Source: Acidobacteria bacterium 28-1 (lineage in GTDB: Bacteria > Acidobacteriota > Blastocatellia > Pyrinomonadales > Pyrinomonadaceae). From it: a stretch of DNA of 64,000 nucleotides. The stretch covers positions 62,001-126,000 of the forward strand of contig MWYZ01000088.1 in NCBI GenBank assembly GCA_002050365.1, in the 5' to 3' direction. A program made the translations under genes and the position numbers. The notes below the pieces were generated by a model. It had not been told where the DNA came from. It did not search any database and was given only the letters and a program-made list of their open reading frames with translations. Shown here piece by piece: positions 34,600 through 44,161 of the stretch (positions within the stretch are counted from its first letter, which is position 1; every line of letters starts with the position of its first letter).

Positions 34600-35676
34600 A
34601 TGAAAAGTAAAAAGTTGTATCATTTCTCATATTTTTTTTGGCTCAATTTGTTTTGGCAAACATCGATTTTCGCTCAAACTCCGACACCAACACCTGAAAT
34701 TATTTTAGAGAACGTTTCGGCATCTGCTTCAACATCGGTTTCTGCTGTCACAGACGAAATAAATTTAATACACTTCGGCGATTTGATTGACGTTGATGTC
34801 ATCGGAAGCCTCGAATACGATTGGCGCGGAACGCTCAATCCGGAAGGCTTTTTGGACGGCATTGATTTTATCGAAAATCCGATTTACGCCATATGTCGAA
34901 GCGAAGAGGAAATTGCCGCAGAAGTTGTAAAAGCATACAGCAAAACTTTGCGCGAACCGAAGGTCGTCGTCAAAATTCTCGACCGTTCAAACCGTCCGCT
35001 TTCGATTCTTAACGGCGCGGTCAAAACTCCGCAACGCTTTCAGATAAAACGCCCGATCTTCCTTAACGAATTGATAATTATTTCAGGCGGATTGACTGAA
35101 ACGGCAAGCGGCGAAATAAAAATTTTTCGTCCGCGAAATTTGAACTGCCAACAAAAAATTGCAGAAAAATCTGTTTCAACAGTTCTCGACGGAGAAAGAC
35201 TTGAAAAAATTGTTACCGCCAGCCAAGACAACGGTTCAATTTACCTCAACATCAAAATTAGTGATCTGCTAAAGGGCAAAAAGGAATCCAATCCACAAAT
35301 TTTAAGCGGCGATATTGTAACGGTTCAAAAAGCCGAATCAATTTATGTTATCGGTGGCGTGGCGAATCCAAAGCAAATTTCTTCAAGGTCAGAGATTACA
35401 ATCAGCCGCGCCATTGCCAGCGCCGGCGGTTTAGCGAAAGACGCAAACGCGAAAAAAGTTACCGTCTATCGGCGTGAAGGCATTGAAACTATAAAAATCG
35501 AAGCTGACTTGGATAAGATAAAAGCTAATCTGGCGACCGACTTAATATTAAAGGCTAGTGATATTATAGAGGTTAGCCGAACTGGGCGTGAACAGAGAAA
35601 GTTTCCTCCAATTCTTAAAGTTGCGGAAGCAAGCGAGAAAAATTCCGCTAATCTTCCGCTAAGAATAATTGATTAA
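34600..35676 (+). CDS. Polysaccharide export protein with SLBB domains (Wza-like)
   Basis: A 358-residue exported protein. The signal region (LNLFWQTSIFAQ) is followed by a Thr/Pro linker, the polysaccharide-export beta domain (FGDLIDVDVIGSLEYDWRGTLNPEGFL) and SLBB-type domains (RPLSILNGAVKTPQRFQIKR and SIYVIGGVANPKQISSRS...ITISRAIASAGGL). Related proteins form the outer-membrane exit for capsule or exopolysaccharide. No glycosyltransferase or Wzc homologue is adjacent. Confidence 0.87.
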   Translation: MKSKKLYHFSYFFWLNLFWQTSIFAQTPTPTPEIILENVSASASTSVSAVTDEINLIHFGDLIDVDVIGSLEYDWRGTLNPEGFLDGIDFIENPIYAICRSEEEIAAEVVKAYSKTLREPKVVVKILDRSNRPLSILNGAVKTPQRFQIKRPIFLNELIIISGGLTETASGEIKIFRPRNLNCQQKIAEKSVSTVLDGERLEKIVTASQDNGSIYLNIKISDLLKGKKESNPQILSGDIVTVQKAESIYVIGGVANPKQISSRSEITISRAIASAGGLAKDANAKKVTVYRREGIETIKIEADLDKIKANLATDLILKASDIIEVSRTGREQRKFPPILKVAEASEKNSANLPLRIID

Positions 35677-35769
35677 ATAAGGCTTTTGTGAAATAATCTT
35701 CTGTTTTCGATTGTTATAGATTAAAGAATTTAGAAGTTATAAAATTGTTTCCAAAATAATGGAAAAATT

Positions 35770-36009
35770 TTGAAAAAAAATATGGCAGGTGAACAAAGTA
35801 GATATAGTCGTCGCATCATTGCGCTTTTTTGGTTGCTTCTAGTTAGCATTGTTATCGGAACATTGCTTTATTTTGAACAGATTGCGATTCTTTATGTTTT
35901 GGCAACGCTTTCGCTTGTGCTTTTACTTTTGGTCGTTGGCTTTGCCGATTTAGAAAAGGTCGGAAGAGAAAACATCGAAGGATATATCGGGAAGGAAGGA
36001 AACTTGTAA
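35770..36009 (+). CDS. Small two-helix membrane protein
   Basis: A 79-residue protein with two transmembrane helices (IIALFWLLLVSIVIGTLLYF and ILYVLATLSLVLLLLVVGF) and a charged C-terminus. Start is TTG at 35770 or ATG at 35782. It is three bases before the metalloprotease gene, so the two are likely coupled. Function unknown. Confidence 0.65.
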   Translation: MKKNMAGEQSRYSRRIIALFWLLLVSIVIGTLLYFEQIAILYVLATLSLVLLLLVVGFADLEKVGRENIEGYIGKEGNL

Positions 36010-36014
36010 TTTTG

Positions 36015-37346
36015 ATGTCGAAATCATTTAAATTTTTATCGGCTTGGTTGTGGTTGTTAAGTTTTACCTTTTCAACGATGGCTTATGCGACGCAATTTGC
36101 CGATGAAGGCGAAACTATGCGGCTACACTGGAAAACCAATTTAATTCCGATTGCATTTTCGACTTCTTTAACAAAACAAAATCCTTATATTAACCGTGCC
36201 AGCGATGTTTTAGGCGCAGTTGAGAAAAGTCTTGAAACTTGGGAGAAAGCCGCTAACATAAAATTTCAGGTTTCTTGGACGGACAAACAAACCATTAGCC
36301 CGTCAGGTAAATCCGGCGACGGCGTAAGTTTAATTACAATCGCGCAAACGCCCGAAAATCTTTTATTATTCGGAAGCGACGCTAAAGAAGTTTCTGCAAG
36401 AACACGCATCTTTTTCAATCGAAAAGGTTTTATCACCGAAGCCGATATTGTCTTAAATCCTTACGAGCAATTTTCTACCGATGGTTCAATCGGAACTTTT
36501 GATTTGCAAGCAACTCTGACGCATGAAATCGGACATCTTCTCGGACTCGAACACTCAACGGTAACGGGAGCGACAATGCACGATTATCAAGCAAAAAATG
36601 GCGTGTATAATTTATCAAGTTTTAGCCCTCGAACATTAGGTGAAGATGATTTAACAGGCATTCGCGCACTTTACGGCGCAACCGCCTCGGATGAAGAATG
36701 CTGCGGAACGATAATCGGCAATTTAACCCTTGTTAATGGAAAAGCGGCAAAGGATTTTCAAGTTTGGGCGGAGGATGCGAAAAGTGGGCGAGTGATAGCC
36801 GGAGTTACGAGCAATACGAGCGGAAATTTTCGTATCGAAGGTTTACACGGCGGACAATATAAAATTTATACCCAAGATTCCGGGAAGAATTCGGAAAAAT
36901 CTTACGCGGTCGAAAACATCGGCGAAATTGAAGTTGCGAAAGGTAAAACTCAAAACATATCCAAGAAATTAAAAAGCAGCCGAAAAAATTTTGCGGTTCA
37001 ATTCGTCGGATTTAACGGGCAGATTTCAGATTTAGCCGTGCCGATAAATGGCGGGAAATCTTATCTGATTTATGTCGGCGGTCAAAATTTGAATTCTGAC
37101 AATTTAACAATTGGTTTTAATTCTCCTTATTTGAGCGCGACACCGAAAACTTTAGTCAATCACGATTACGGCGCGGATATTTCGGTCGTAAGTTTTGAAG
37201 TTAAAGTCGCTGGCGAAATTCCTTTTGGTGAATACAGTTTTTTTCTTAAAAATAAAGATGATGAATCGCAATTTGCAGTTGGAAGTTTGACAGTCGAAGC
37301 GGTTGACAACCCTTGGAATAGCCATCAGTTATTAGAAGGCAAATAA
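36015..37346 (+). CDS. Secreted matrixin-like zinc metalloprotease
   Basis: A 443-residue protein with signal peptide (WLWLLSFTFSTMAYA). The catalytic domain has ATLTHEIGHLLGLEHS, a full metzincin HExxHxxGxxH, and the later Met-turn candidate ATMHDY. RTLGEDDLTGIRALYG is the usual C-terminal end of the matrixin domain. Beyond residue about 240 come beta domains (a Cna-B-like module GNLTLVNGKAAKDFQV and an Ig-like unit). It probably cleaves extracellular protein. The first ATG of MMSK at 36012 (TTG) is an alternative. Confidence 0.88.
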   Translation: MSKSFKFLSAWLWLLSFTFSTMAYATQFADEGETMRLHWKTNLIPIAFSTSLTKQNPYINRASDVLGAVEKSLETWEKAANIKFQVSWTDKQTISPSGKSGDGVSLITIAQTPENLLLFGSDAKEVSARTRIFFNRKGFITEADIVLNPYEQFSTDGSIGTFDLQATLTHEIGHLLGLEHSTVTGATMHDYQAKNGVYNLSSFSPRTLGEDDLTGIRALYGATASDEECCGTIIGNLTLVNGKAAKDFQVWAEDAKSGRVIAGVTSNTSGNFRIEGLHGGQYKIYTQDSGKNSEKSYAVENIGEIEVAKGKTQNISKKLKSSRKNFAVQFVGFNGQISDLAVPINGGKSYLIYVGGQNLNSDNLTIGFNSPYLSATPKTLVNHDYGADISVVSFEVKVAGEIPFGEYSFFLKNKDDESQFAVGSLTVEAVDNPWNSHQLLEGK

Positions 37347-37362
37347 GCATAAAATTTTTTTA

Positions 37363-37466
37363 ATCGTTCCTTATAGGTTTAATTCCCCGTAGCTCTGCTA
37401 CGGAAATAAGGAAAAAAGATTTTTCCGATTTAAAACCTCGCGGCTCTGCCGCGCGAAAAATTTATT
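37363..37466. repeat. 104-bp double-hairpin repeat, copy A
   Basis: Identical by eye to 48149-48252. It contains two hairpins with the same GCTCTGC core: CCGTAGCTCTGCTACGG and CGCGGCTCTGCCGCG, inside AGGTTTAA...TTAAAACCT. It begins about 16 bases after the metalloprotease stop. No ORF. Confidence 0.92.
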
Positions 37467-37473
37467 CCAAAAT

Positions 37474-37501
37474 TTGCAATTTCATTTTCAATGTGCATAA
37501 T
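37474..37501 (+). promoter_or_regulatory. Promoter of the three-hairpin RNA
   Basis: TTGCAA (37474-37479), 16-base spacer, CATAAT (37496-37501), which would start transcription at about 37508, exactly at the first hairpin. Confidence 0.55.
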
Positions 37502-37507
37502 CTATAG

Positions 37508-37597
37508 ATGTTCACCTCCCCGGTGAACATTTGGTCACGAGGGGTGAGGACTTGTGACCTAGGAGCGACGGTGTGGGAGACGTCGCTCTTTTAATTT
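37508..37597 (+). ncRNA. Candidate three-hairpin small RNA
   Basis: Three consecutive perfect stems in about 90 bases: 9 bp at 37508-37516/37522-37530 (loop UCCCC), 9 bp at 37533-37541/37551-37559 (loop GGGUGAGGA, one G-U pair), 8 bp at 37563-37570/37581-37588 (loop GUGUGGGAGA), then a U-rich tail. There is no ORF. The first loop is CCUCCCC-like (anti-Shine-Dalgarno) and can pair with purine loops 2 and 3. The last stem is a terminator. No Rfam family was recognised. It has its own promoter and precedes the permease leader by about 100 bases. Confidence 0.65.
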
Positions 37598-37690
37598 TAA
37601 AAAGATAAAAACGACCGTAAAGAAACTTTTAAAAAATCATTTTACAATTGACACGCTTTTTCACTTACACATTTCTTCTGACTTAAAGAC

Positions 37691-37718
37691 TTGACCTATA
37701 AAATAATCAGCGTAAAAT
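37691..37718 (+). promoter_or_regulatory. Promoter of permease 1
   Basis: TTGACC at 37691-37696, 16-base spacer, TAAAAT at 37713-37718. Predicted start near 37725, leaving a leader of about 135 bases before the gene. Confidence 0.6.
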
Positions 37719-37806
37719 TTCTCTTGTTGTTTGAATCGTAAAATAAAGTAGGTTGACCTCCTATATTGGTGCGGGTAGCTATCGAAAATCTATCAAATTT
37801 AATATT

Positions 37807-37845
37807 GACTGCAGATGTTCAAAAGAGTGTTAGCGGTCTTTTTTC
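37807..37845 (+). terminator. Leader terminator (attenuator) of permease 1
   Basis: Arms GACTGCAGATGTTC and GAGTGTTAGCGGTC pair at 13 of 14 positions (with G-U), AAAA loop, T6 tail. It lies 15 bases before the ATG, so it must be avoided for the gene to be expressed. The upstream leader (GTAGGTTGACCTCCTA and GGTAGCTATC motifs) is structured but not a recognised riboswitch. Confidence 0.75.
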
Positions 37846-37859
37846 ATTTATTTGAGATT

Positions 37860-39866
37860 ATGGCGAAAAAAGATAATAGCCGTTTTGGAAATTGGCTGTT
37901 GAAAGGTGTCAGGGAAATCGAAGGTCCGCACGAAAAAGAAGGGCAGCATCATCAGCATTCTTGGTGGAAAGTAATGTGTCTGACGGGCGTTGATTATTTC
38001 TCGACGCTCGGTTATCAGCCCGGCATTGCTTTTCTCGCGGCGGGCGCGTTGTCGCCGATAGCGACTTTAGTGCTTGTTTTACTAACGCTTTTTGGTGCTT
38101 TGCCAATGTATAAACGCGTGGCGGAGGAAAGTCCGCACGGCGACGGCTCAATTTCGATGCTCGAACACCTGCTTTCGCGTTGGAAAGGAAAAATGTTCGT
38201 GCTGGCTTTGCTCGGATTCGTCGCTACGAGCTTTATTATTACCATCACGCTTTCGGCGGCAGACGCAACCGCGCACATCATCGAAAATCCGTTTGTCGAA
38301 CATCATCTCCAATTTCTCAATCACAGAATTATCGTTACTTTGATTTTAATCGGCTTTTTAGGCGCAGTTTTCTTAAAAGGATTTAACGAAGCCATTGGCA
38401 TTGCCGTCGGCATTGTCGTCGTGTATTTGGTTTTGAACATTATCCTTATCGTCACCGGGTTACATCAGGTTTTTGCAGTGCAGCCTGAAACCCTGACAAA
38501 TTGGAGCGCAATGCTTTGGACGCACCCCGAAGTCAACGGCAACGTATTTTTAATGATTTTTGCCGCACTTTTGCTTTTTCCGAGATTGGCGCTTGGTTTG
38601 TCGGGTTTTGAAACCGGCGTGGTGGTAATGCCTTTGGTTAAAAGCGACGAGAAAATTTCGGACGAAGAAAAATCTTCGATTCATAATTCGAGATTGCCCG
38701 ATGTCGAGCCGACGAAAGACCAGCAAAGACATCTCGAAGGACGTATCCGCAATGGCAAAAAACTTTTAAGCGGCGCGGCTTTGATTATGAGTGTAATGCT
38801 TATCGGCAGCAGTATTATTACGACGATGCTAATTCCCGCAGAAAAATTCCAAGAAGGGGGCGAAGCCTACGGACGCGCCTTGTCATATATTGCCCATACA
38901 TATCGCGGCAGCGTTTTCGGAACAGTTTACGACATCAGCACAGTTTTAATTTTGTGGTTTGCGGGTGCGTCGGCAATGGCAGGACTGCTCAACATCGTGC
39001 CGCGCTATCTGCCGCGTTACGGGATGGCTCCCGATTGGGCGCGAGCGACTCGACCGCTCGTTCTGGTTTTTACGGTAATCGCTTTTCTCGTAACGATTCT
39101 TTTTCGGGCGGATGTTACCGCGCAAGGAGGTGCTTACGCAACGGGCGTATTAATGTTGATGACATCGGCAGCGGTTGCCGTGACGATTTCGGCTTGGCGA
39201 AAATCCGAAAAAAAATGGATTGCATTTTTAATCATTACATTAGTTTTTATTTATACGACCATTATTAATATAGTTGAACAGCCGAGCGGAATAAAAATCG
39301 CTTCTTTGTTTATTTTAGGAATCGTAATTACATCGTTTGTCTCAAGAGCGTTGAGAACGACGGAAGTTCGAGTTGAAGGCATTGAACTCGACGCGCAAAC
39401 TCAAGAATTTATTGACGAAATGGTGGCAGGCGGCGAGATTCGGATAGTAACGAACAGACGCGAAACCGGAGATGTTTCCGAGTACCGTTTTAAGGAACAC
39501 GAAAAGCGCGTTGACAATCATATTCCTTCGAGCGACCCGATTGTTTTTTACGAAATCGAATTAAGCGATGCTTCAGATTTTACGGGAAAATTGTTAATTC
39601 GCGGAGTTGATGTCGAAGGTTATAAAATTTTGCGGACGGAAGCGCCGGCTGTTCCGAACGCAATCGCCGCTTTGCTTCTGCATTTGCGCGATAAAACGGG
39701 AAAAATCCCGCACGTTTATTTCGGCTGGAGCGAAGGCAATCCGATAGCTTATTTAATTAGATATATTATCTTTGGCGAAGGCGATACCGCGCCGGTTACG
39801 CGGGAAATTTTGCGCCAAGCCGAAGAAGACCCTGAACGCCGTCCGAGCGTTCACGTCGGCGGTTAG
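37860..39866 (+). CDS. APC-family permease, candidate K+ transporter (copy 1)
   Basis: A 668-residue protein. The earlier start at 37815 would lie within the leader terminator, so [14 protein letters not shown] is chosen. The first helix holds [20 protein letters not shown], followed by about 12 helices and a cytosolic C-terminal domain of some 150 residues ([27 protein letters not shown]). A large charged cytoplasmic loop is at about 285-325. Its close paralogue is 290 bases downstream under a ydaO riboswitch, as in KimA-type potassium transporters. Ion specificity is inferred. Confidence 0.82.
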   Translation: MAKKDNSRFGNWLLKGVREIEGPHEKEGQHHQHSWWKVMCLTGVDYFSTLGYQPGIAFLAAGALSPIATLVLVLLTLFGALPMYKRVAEESPHGDGSISMLEHLLSRWKGKMFVLALLGFVATSFIITITLSAADATAHIIENPFVEHHLQFLNHRIIVTLILIGFLGAVFLKGFNEAIGIAVGIVVVYLVLNIILIVTGLHQVFAVQPETLTNWSAMLWTHPEVNGNVFLMIFAALLLFPRLALGLSGFETGVVVMPLVKSDEKISDEEKSSIHNSRLPDVEPTKDQQRHLEGRIRNGKKLLSGAALIMSVMLIGSSIITTMLIPAEKFQEGGEAYGRALSYIAHTYRGSVFGTVYDISTVLILWFAGASAMAGLLNIVPRYLPRYGMAPDWARATRPLVLVFTVIAFLVTILFRADVTAQGGAYATGVLMLMTSAAVAVTISAWRKSEKKWIAFLIITLVFIYTTIINIVEQPSGIKIASLFILGIVITSFVSRALRTTEVRVEGIELDAQTQEFIDEMVAGGEIRIVTNRRETGDVSEYRFKEHEKRVDNHIPSSDPIVFYEIELSDASDFTGKLLIRGVDVEGYKILRTEAPAVPNAIAALLLHLRDKTGKIPHVYFGWSEGNPIAYLIRYIIFGEGDTAPVTREILRQAEEDPERRPSVHVGG

Positions 39867-39931
39867 GCACAAAATGACTAACCATATATTCTTGTTTTTT
39901 GCCGTTTGCAAATTCATTTAAGTGAGCGTAT

Positions 39932-40078
39932 ATTCCAATCTTTGACAATTATTGTTGCCGAAGTTGCTTGATAAAAAAGCAACACGGGGGAACCAACTTT
40001 TGGGGCAAATTGTTTTTATAAACAAAGAACACTTCCATTGTTCTAGCCCGTCAGCTAACCTCGTAGGCAGATTGGAAG
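39932..40078 (+). ncRNA. ydaO/yuaA-type c-di-AMP riboswitch
   Basis: The conserved 3' block GTCAGCTAACCTCGTAGGC (about 40050) and the 5' GGGGGAACCAAC and TTGGGGC boxes match the ydaO-yuaA aptamer. P1 forms between TTCCAATC (about 39933) and GATTGGAA (about 40070). It leads directly into a terminator, then the permease 2 gene; in this class c-di-AMP binding usually stops transcription of K+ uptake genes. Confidence 0.93.
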
Positions 40079-40111
40079 ACAAGCCATTTTAAATCGGTAG
40101 ATTTATTTTTG

Positions 40112-40147
40112 ACCACAAATGTGATGACTTGCGTTTGTGGTTTTTTA
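40112..40147 (+). terminator. Expression-platform terminator of the riboswitch
   Basis: ACCACAAATG against CGTTTGTGGT, 10 paired bases, then a T6 run. It ends 10 bases before the ATG of permease 2. Confidence 0.88.
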
Positions 40148-40157
40148 TTTTAAATTT

Positions 40158-42185
40158 ATGAACAAAACCGAAAATGCTTTGGACAATCGCTTTCGACGCT
40201 GGCTGTTTCAAGGCGTAAAGGAAATCGAAGGTCCACACGAAAAAGAAGGAGCGCATCACAAACATCCGTGGTGGAAGGTGATGTGTCTAACGGGCGTTGA
40301 TTATTTCTCGACGCTCGGTTATCAGCCCGGCATTGCTTTCGTCGCGGCAAATGTTTTATCGCCGATTGCTACTTTGATTGTTGTTCTCTTGACGCTGTTC
40401 GGCGCGTTGCCGATTTACAACCGCGTCGCAGCGGAAAGTCCAAAAGGTGAAGGCTCGATTGCGATGCTCGAAGCATTATTTTCGCGTTGGAAAAGCAAAC
40501 TGTTCGTTCTCGTTCTGCTCGGATTCGTAGCGACGGATTTCGTCATAACCATCACGCTTTCGGCAGCTGACGCGACCGCTCATGTTTTGGAAAATCCTTT
40601 TGTTATCACCCATCTGCCTTTCTTAGACCATCCAGTTTTGATTACTTTGGGATTGGTTGCGCTGCTCGGCGCGGTTTTTATCAAGGGATTTAAGGAAGCA
40701 ATCGGCATTGCAGTTTTTCTGGTGGCGATTTATCTGGCTTTGAATTTAGTTATCGTTGGTTTTGGAATCTATGAAATTTTCAACCATCCCGAACTTTTAG
40801 CAAATTGGAAAACTGCGCTTTTTACTCATAAAACGGCGAGCGGCGGGCTGGAAGCCAGAAGCCTTTTGATGGTAGTCGGACTATCGTTGATTGTATTTCC
40901 AAAACTCGCGCTCGGTCTTTCCGGCTTTGAAACTGGCGTAGCGGTGATGCCGCTTGTGAAAGGTCCCGGACGTATCGCCAACACTAAAAAACTTTTAATG
41001 TCGGCGGCGTTGATTATGAGTTTTATGCTCATTTCAAGCAGCTTTATTACGAGTCTGCTGATTAGCGAAAAAGAATTTTGTCCTCAAGTAGATTGTGGAA
41101 ATACAGAAAAGGCAAACGAAATACCGGAGTTCTGCGCTTGCACGCAAGATGAAATCGCGGGCGGCGTTATCAAAGAAAAAGGGAAGGCAAACGGACGCGC
41201 TTTGGCTTTTATCGCTCACGAAAAGCACGGAGAAATTTTCGGAACATTCTACGACATCAGCACGATTTTAATTTTGTGGTTCGCAGGCGCGTCGGCAATG
41301 GCGGGACTTTTGAATATCGTGCCGCGCTATCTGCCGCGCTACGGAATGGCTCCCGAATGGGCGAGAGCGACCAGACCGCTTGTTTTCGTTTTTATGGTCA
41401 TCTGCTTCGCCGTAACGATTATTTTCAAAGCCGACGTTGACGCGCAAGGCGGCGCATATGCGACGGGCGTTTTATTTTTGATGTCGTCCGCCGCGATTGC
41501 CGTTACGATTTCGGCTTTTCGGCGGAAAAACAAATGGGCTTACGGATTTTCGCTAATCTCTTTGGTTTTCGCTTATACGACCGTTGCCAATATCATCGAG
41601 CGACCCGACGGAATTAAAATCGCTTCGCTTTTCATTTTCGGAATTATTGCCGCGTCATTCATCTCACGGGCAATGAGAACAACCGAAGTGCGGATTGATA
41701 AAATCGAGTTTGACGATAAAGCAAAAGAATACATCAACGAATTGGCAAATGGCGAGATTCGCATCGTTGCGAATCGACTCGAGGTCGGCGATGTTGAAGA
41801 ATATCGTTTCAAGGAACACGAAAAGAGAGTTGACAATCACATCCCGTCAAGCGACCCGATTCTTTTTTATGAAATAACTTTAGGCGACGCTTCCGAGTTC
41901 AAAGGCAAATTGAAAATTCAGGGCGTTGATGTCGAAGGTTATAAAATTCTGCGAACGTCCGCGCCCGCCGTGCCAAACGCGATTGCCGCGCTGCTTCTGC
42001 ATTTGCGCGACAAATCGGGAAAAATCCCGCACGTTTATTTCGGCTGGAGCGAAGGCAATCCGATAGCTTATTTAATTAGATATATTCTTTTCGGCGAAGG
42101 CGATACCGCGCCGGTAACCCGCGAAATTCTGCGGCAAGCTGAACCAAATCCGGAACTTCGTCCGAACGTTCACGTCGGCGGATAA
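40158..42185 (+). CDS. APC-family permease, candidate K+ transporter (copy 2)
   Basis: A 675-residue paralogue of the upstream permease; [17 protein letters not shown] is the start. The same [20 protein letters not shown] block, helix order and C-terminal soluble domain are kept. The cytoplasmic loop after helix 6 is shorter; an extra loop with Cys residues ([10 protein letters not shown]...EFCACTQDE) is inserted between later helices. The c-di-AMP riboswitch and terminator control this copy. Probably a potassium importer; biochemical proof is absent. Confidence 0.85.
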   Translation: MNKTENALDNRFRRWLFQGVKEIEGPHEKEGAHHKHPWWKVMCLTGVDYFSTLGYQPGIAFVAANVLSPIATLIVVLLTLFGALPIYNRVAAESPKGEGSIAMLEALFSRWKSKLFVLVLLGFVATDFVITITLSAADATAHVLENPFVITHLPFLDHPVLITLGLVALLGAVFIKGFKEAIGIAVFLVAIYLALNLVIVGFGIYEIFNHPELLANWKTALFTHKTASGGLEARSLLMVVGLSLIVFPKLALGLSGFETGVAVMPLVKGPGRIANTKKLLMSAALIMSFMLISSSFITSLLISEKEFCPQVDCGNTEKANEIPEFCACTQDEIAGGVIKEKGKANGRALAFIAHEKHGEIFGTFYDISTILILWFAGASAMAGLLNIVPRYLPRYGMAPEWARATRPLVFVFMVICFAVTIIFKADVDAQGGAYATGVLFLMSSAAIAVTISAFRRKNKWAYGFSLISLVFAYTTVANIIERPDGIKIASLFIFGIIAASFISRAMRTTEVRIDKIEFDDKAKEYINELANGEIRIVANRLEVGDVEEYRFKEHEKRVDNHIPSSDPILFYEITLGDASEFKGKLKIQGVDVEGYKILRTSAPAVPNAIAALLLHLRDKSGKIPHVYFGWSEGNPIAYLIRYILFGEGDTAPVTREILRQAEPNPELRPNVHVGG

Positions 42186-42265
42186 ATTTACCGAAAGTTG
42201 GAAAACTGAAAACGATAAACTAATATCGAACTTTTAACAACTTGAATTACCGGTTTTAAGAATTT

Positions 42266-42652
42266 TTATCTAACGTTTTCCATCAAAGTCGGATTCATTT
42301 CCAAATAACACGAACGGCAATAGACGGGACGACCTTGTGATGGGTAAAAAGGAACTGTTGTATAGCCGTTGCATTTGGCACAATGAACGGCGACTTCTAT
42401 TTTTTGTTTGATGCCGGTGTCGTTAGCGGTGAGAATTGCGTTGAGCCGCTCATTTTTGGCGTGTTTGCATTCCTTACAGCGTTTCGGCGGATTCTGTAAG
42501 CCTTTATCACGAAAGAAGATTTGTTCACCAACCGTCCAAACAAAATCTTTTCCACAATCTATACACGCAATATTTGTGTCTTCAAAGTCTGGCTCGTCAG
42601 CGAAGGTTTTTTGATTAAACTCTTTAAGATTGTCAGATACAATCTTTTCCAT
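42266..42652 (-). CDS. Zinc-ribbon domain protein
   Basis: A 128-residue protein. The middle has CIDCGKDFVWTVGEQIFFRDKG with KRCKECK, the zinc ribbon of the common bacterial family that has FxxDKGLxNPPKRC. The C-terminal part has another CAKCNG ... YCRSCY pair. The first 25 residues are acidic and probably disordered. No enzyme motif. It is convergent with permease 2. Confidence 0.85.
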   Translation of the reverse strand: MEKIVSDNLKEFNQKTFADEPDFEDTNIACIDCGKDFVWTVGEQIFFRDKGLQNPPKRCKECKHAKNERLNAILTANDTGIKQKIEVAVHCAKCNGYTTVPFYPSQGRPVYCRSCYLEMNPTLMENVR

Positions 42653-42892
42653 TAATTACAACGCTTCCTTTAATTTTAAAAAGATTTTATTTAACATTGA
42701 ACGATTAAATTACTGATTCAATATTAAAAACGACTCAGTTATAAGAAATAAATAGTAAATTTTAAGAATTCGGAGCCGTTAATCAAAGAGATAAAAATTG
42801 ATTATATTTGTATTTGAAATTATAACTAACGAGTAGGCGTGTCAAGTTTAACTTGGAAAAAGGGAACTAAACCACCCATTAATGTAAAAATT

Positions 42893-44158
42893 ATGAAAAT
42901 TTTGGTCATCGGTTCAGGCGGACGCGAACACGCGCTTTGCTGGGCGTTTAACAAAAGCGAAAAAACTTCAAAAATTTTTTGCGCCGACGGCAACGCGGGA
43001 ATTTCCGAGATTGCGGAATGCGTTTCAATCAGTCCCGACGACATTCACGCTTTAACAGCTTTTGCCGAAGAGAATTCGATTGATTTAACCTTTGCCGGCG
43101 GGGAAACGTCTCTGGCTTTAGGAGTGGTTGACGAATTTAAAAAAAGAAACTTAAAAATTATCGGCGCAAGTCGCCGCGCCGCGCTGCTCGAAGCCAGTAA
43201 ATCATTTGCCAAAGACTTTATGACGCGGCACAACGTTCCGACCGCCAAATATCAAACTGCACATTCGACCCAAGAAGCCGTCGAAATTTTAAGAAGCGGA
43301 AAATTCGGCGACACAGATTCGTCGGTTGTCATCAAAGCCGACGGGCTTGCGGCAGGCAAAGGCGTAATCGTGGCTAAAGACAGAGCAGAAGCTGAGCGAG
43401 CGGTAAATGATTTGGAAAATCTGGTTGGAAGCAAAGCCGTCGAAAAAATCGTTTTGGAAGAATGTCTAATCGGGAGGGAAGTTTCTCTTTTGATGTTTGC
43501 CGACGGCGAAAATTTCGCGTTGATGCCGCCCGTGCGCGACCATAAACGAATTTTTGAACGCGACGAAGGCGCAAATACCGGCGGAATGGGAACAATCACC
43601 GGCGCAAATCTATTGACCGAAAATGAAACTGCGAAAATCGTTAATGAAGTTATCAAACCGACTTTAAAAGGTTGTCAAACGGAAGGTTTTCCTTTTCGCG
43701 GAATTTTATTTTTAGGCTTAATGATGACGACGGGCGGCGCAAAAGTTTTAGAATACAATGTTCGTTTCGGCGACCCGGAAACGCAGGCAATTTTAGTGCG
43801 TTTGAAAACGGATTTAATCGAAATTTGCGAAGCTGTGCTTTTCGGGTCGCTAAGTAAAGTCAAAATCGAATGGGAAGCGGGAAGTTCGGCTTGTGTCGTT
43901 CTAGCTTCAAAAGGTTATCCGCAAAAAGCCGAGACGGGAGACATAATTAAGGGCTTGGATAAAAATTTTGAAGATGTAAATATCTTTCACGCGGGAACAA
44001 AAAAAGACGCGGGCGGAAATTCTATCACGAGCGGCGGCAGAGTTTTGGGCGTTACGGCGAAAGGAGATGATTTAGACGAAGCACTTGAAAAAGCCTATCG
44101 CGCGGTCGGCGAAATTTCTTGGAGCGGAATGCAATATCGTCGGGATATTGGAAAATAG
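42893..44158 (+). CDS. purD: Phosphoribosylamine-glycine ligase
   Basis: A 421-residue ATP-grasp enzyme that forms glycinamide ribonucleotide in purine synthesis. Started at MKILVIGSGGREHALCWAF. Other motifs: GGETSLALGVVDEF, ASKSFAKDFMTRHNVPTA, VVIKADGLAAGKGVIVA, ANTGGMGTITGA and LEYNVRFGDPETQAIL. Length normal. A GTG at 42839 is open upstream but lacks homology. The gene ends three bases before convergent aroC; no other pur gene is nearby. Confidence 0.95.
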   Translation: MKILVIGSGGREHALCWAFNKSEKTSKIFCADGNAGISEIAECVSISPDDIHALTAFAEENSIDLTFAGGETSLALGVVDEFKKRNLKIIGASRRAALLEASKSFAKDFMTRHNVPTAKYQTAHSTQEAVEILRSGKFGDTDSSVVIKADGLAAGKGVIVAKDRAEAERAVNDLENLVGSKAVEKIVLEECLIGREVSLLMFADGENFALMPPVRDHKRIFERDEGANTGGMGTITGANLLTENETAKIVNEVIKPTLKGCQTEGFPFRGILFLGLMMTTGGAKVLEYNVRFGDPETQAILVRLKTDLIEICEAVLFGSLSKVKIEWEAGSSACVVLASKGYPQKAETGDIIKGLDKNFEDVNIFHAGTKKDAGGNSITSGGRVLGVTAKGDDLDEALEKAYRAVGEISWSGMQYRRDIGK

Positions 44159-44161
44159 CTC

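Noticed and set aside
37500-37860. A second ydaO riboswitch before permease 1
   Set aside because: The conserved GTCAGCTAACCTCGTAGGC block and GGGGGAACC box are absent; only a terminator is shared.
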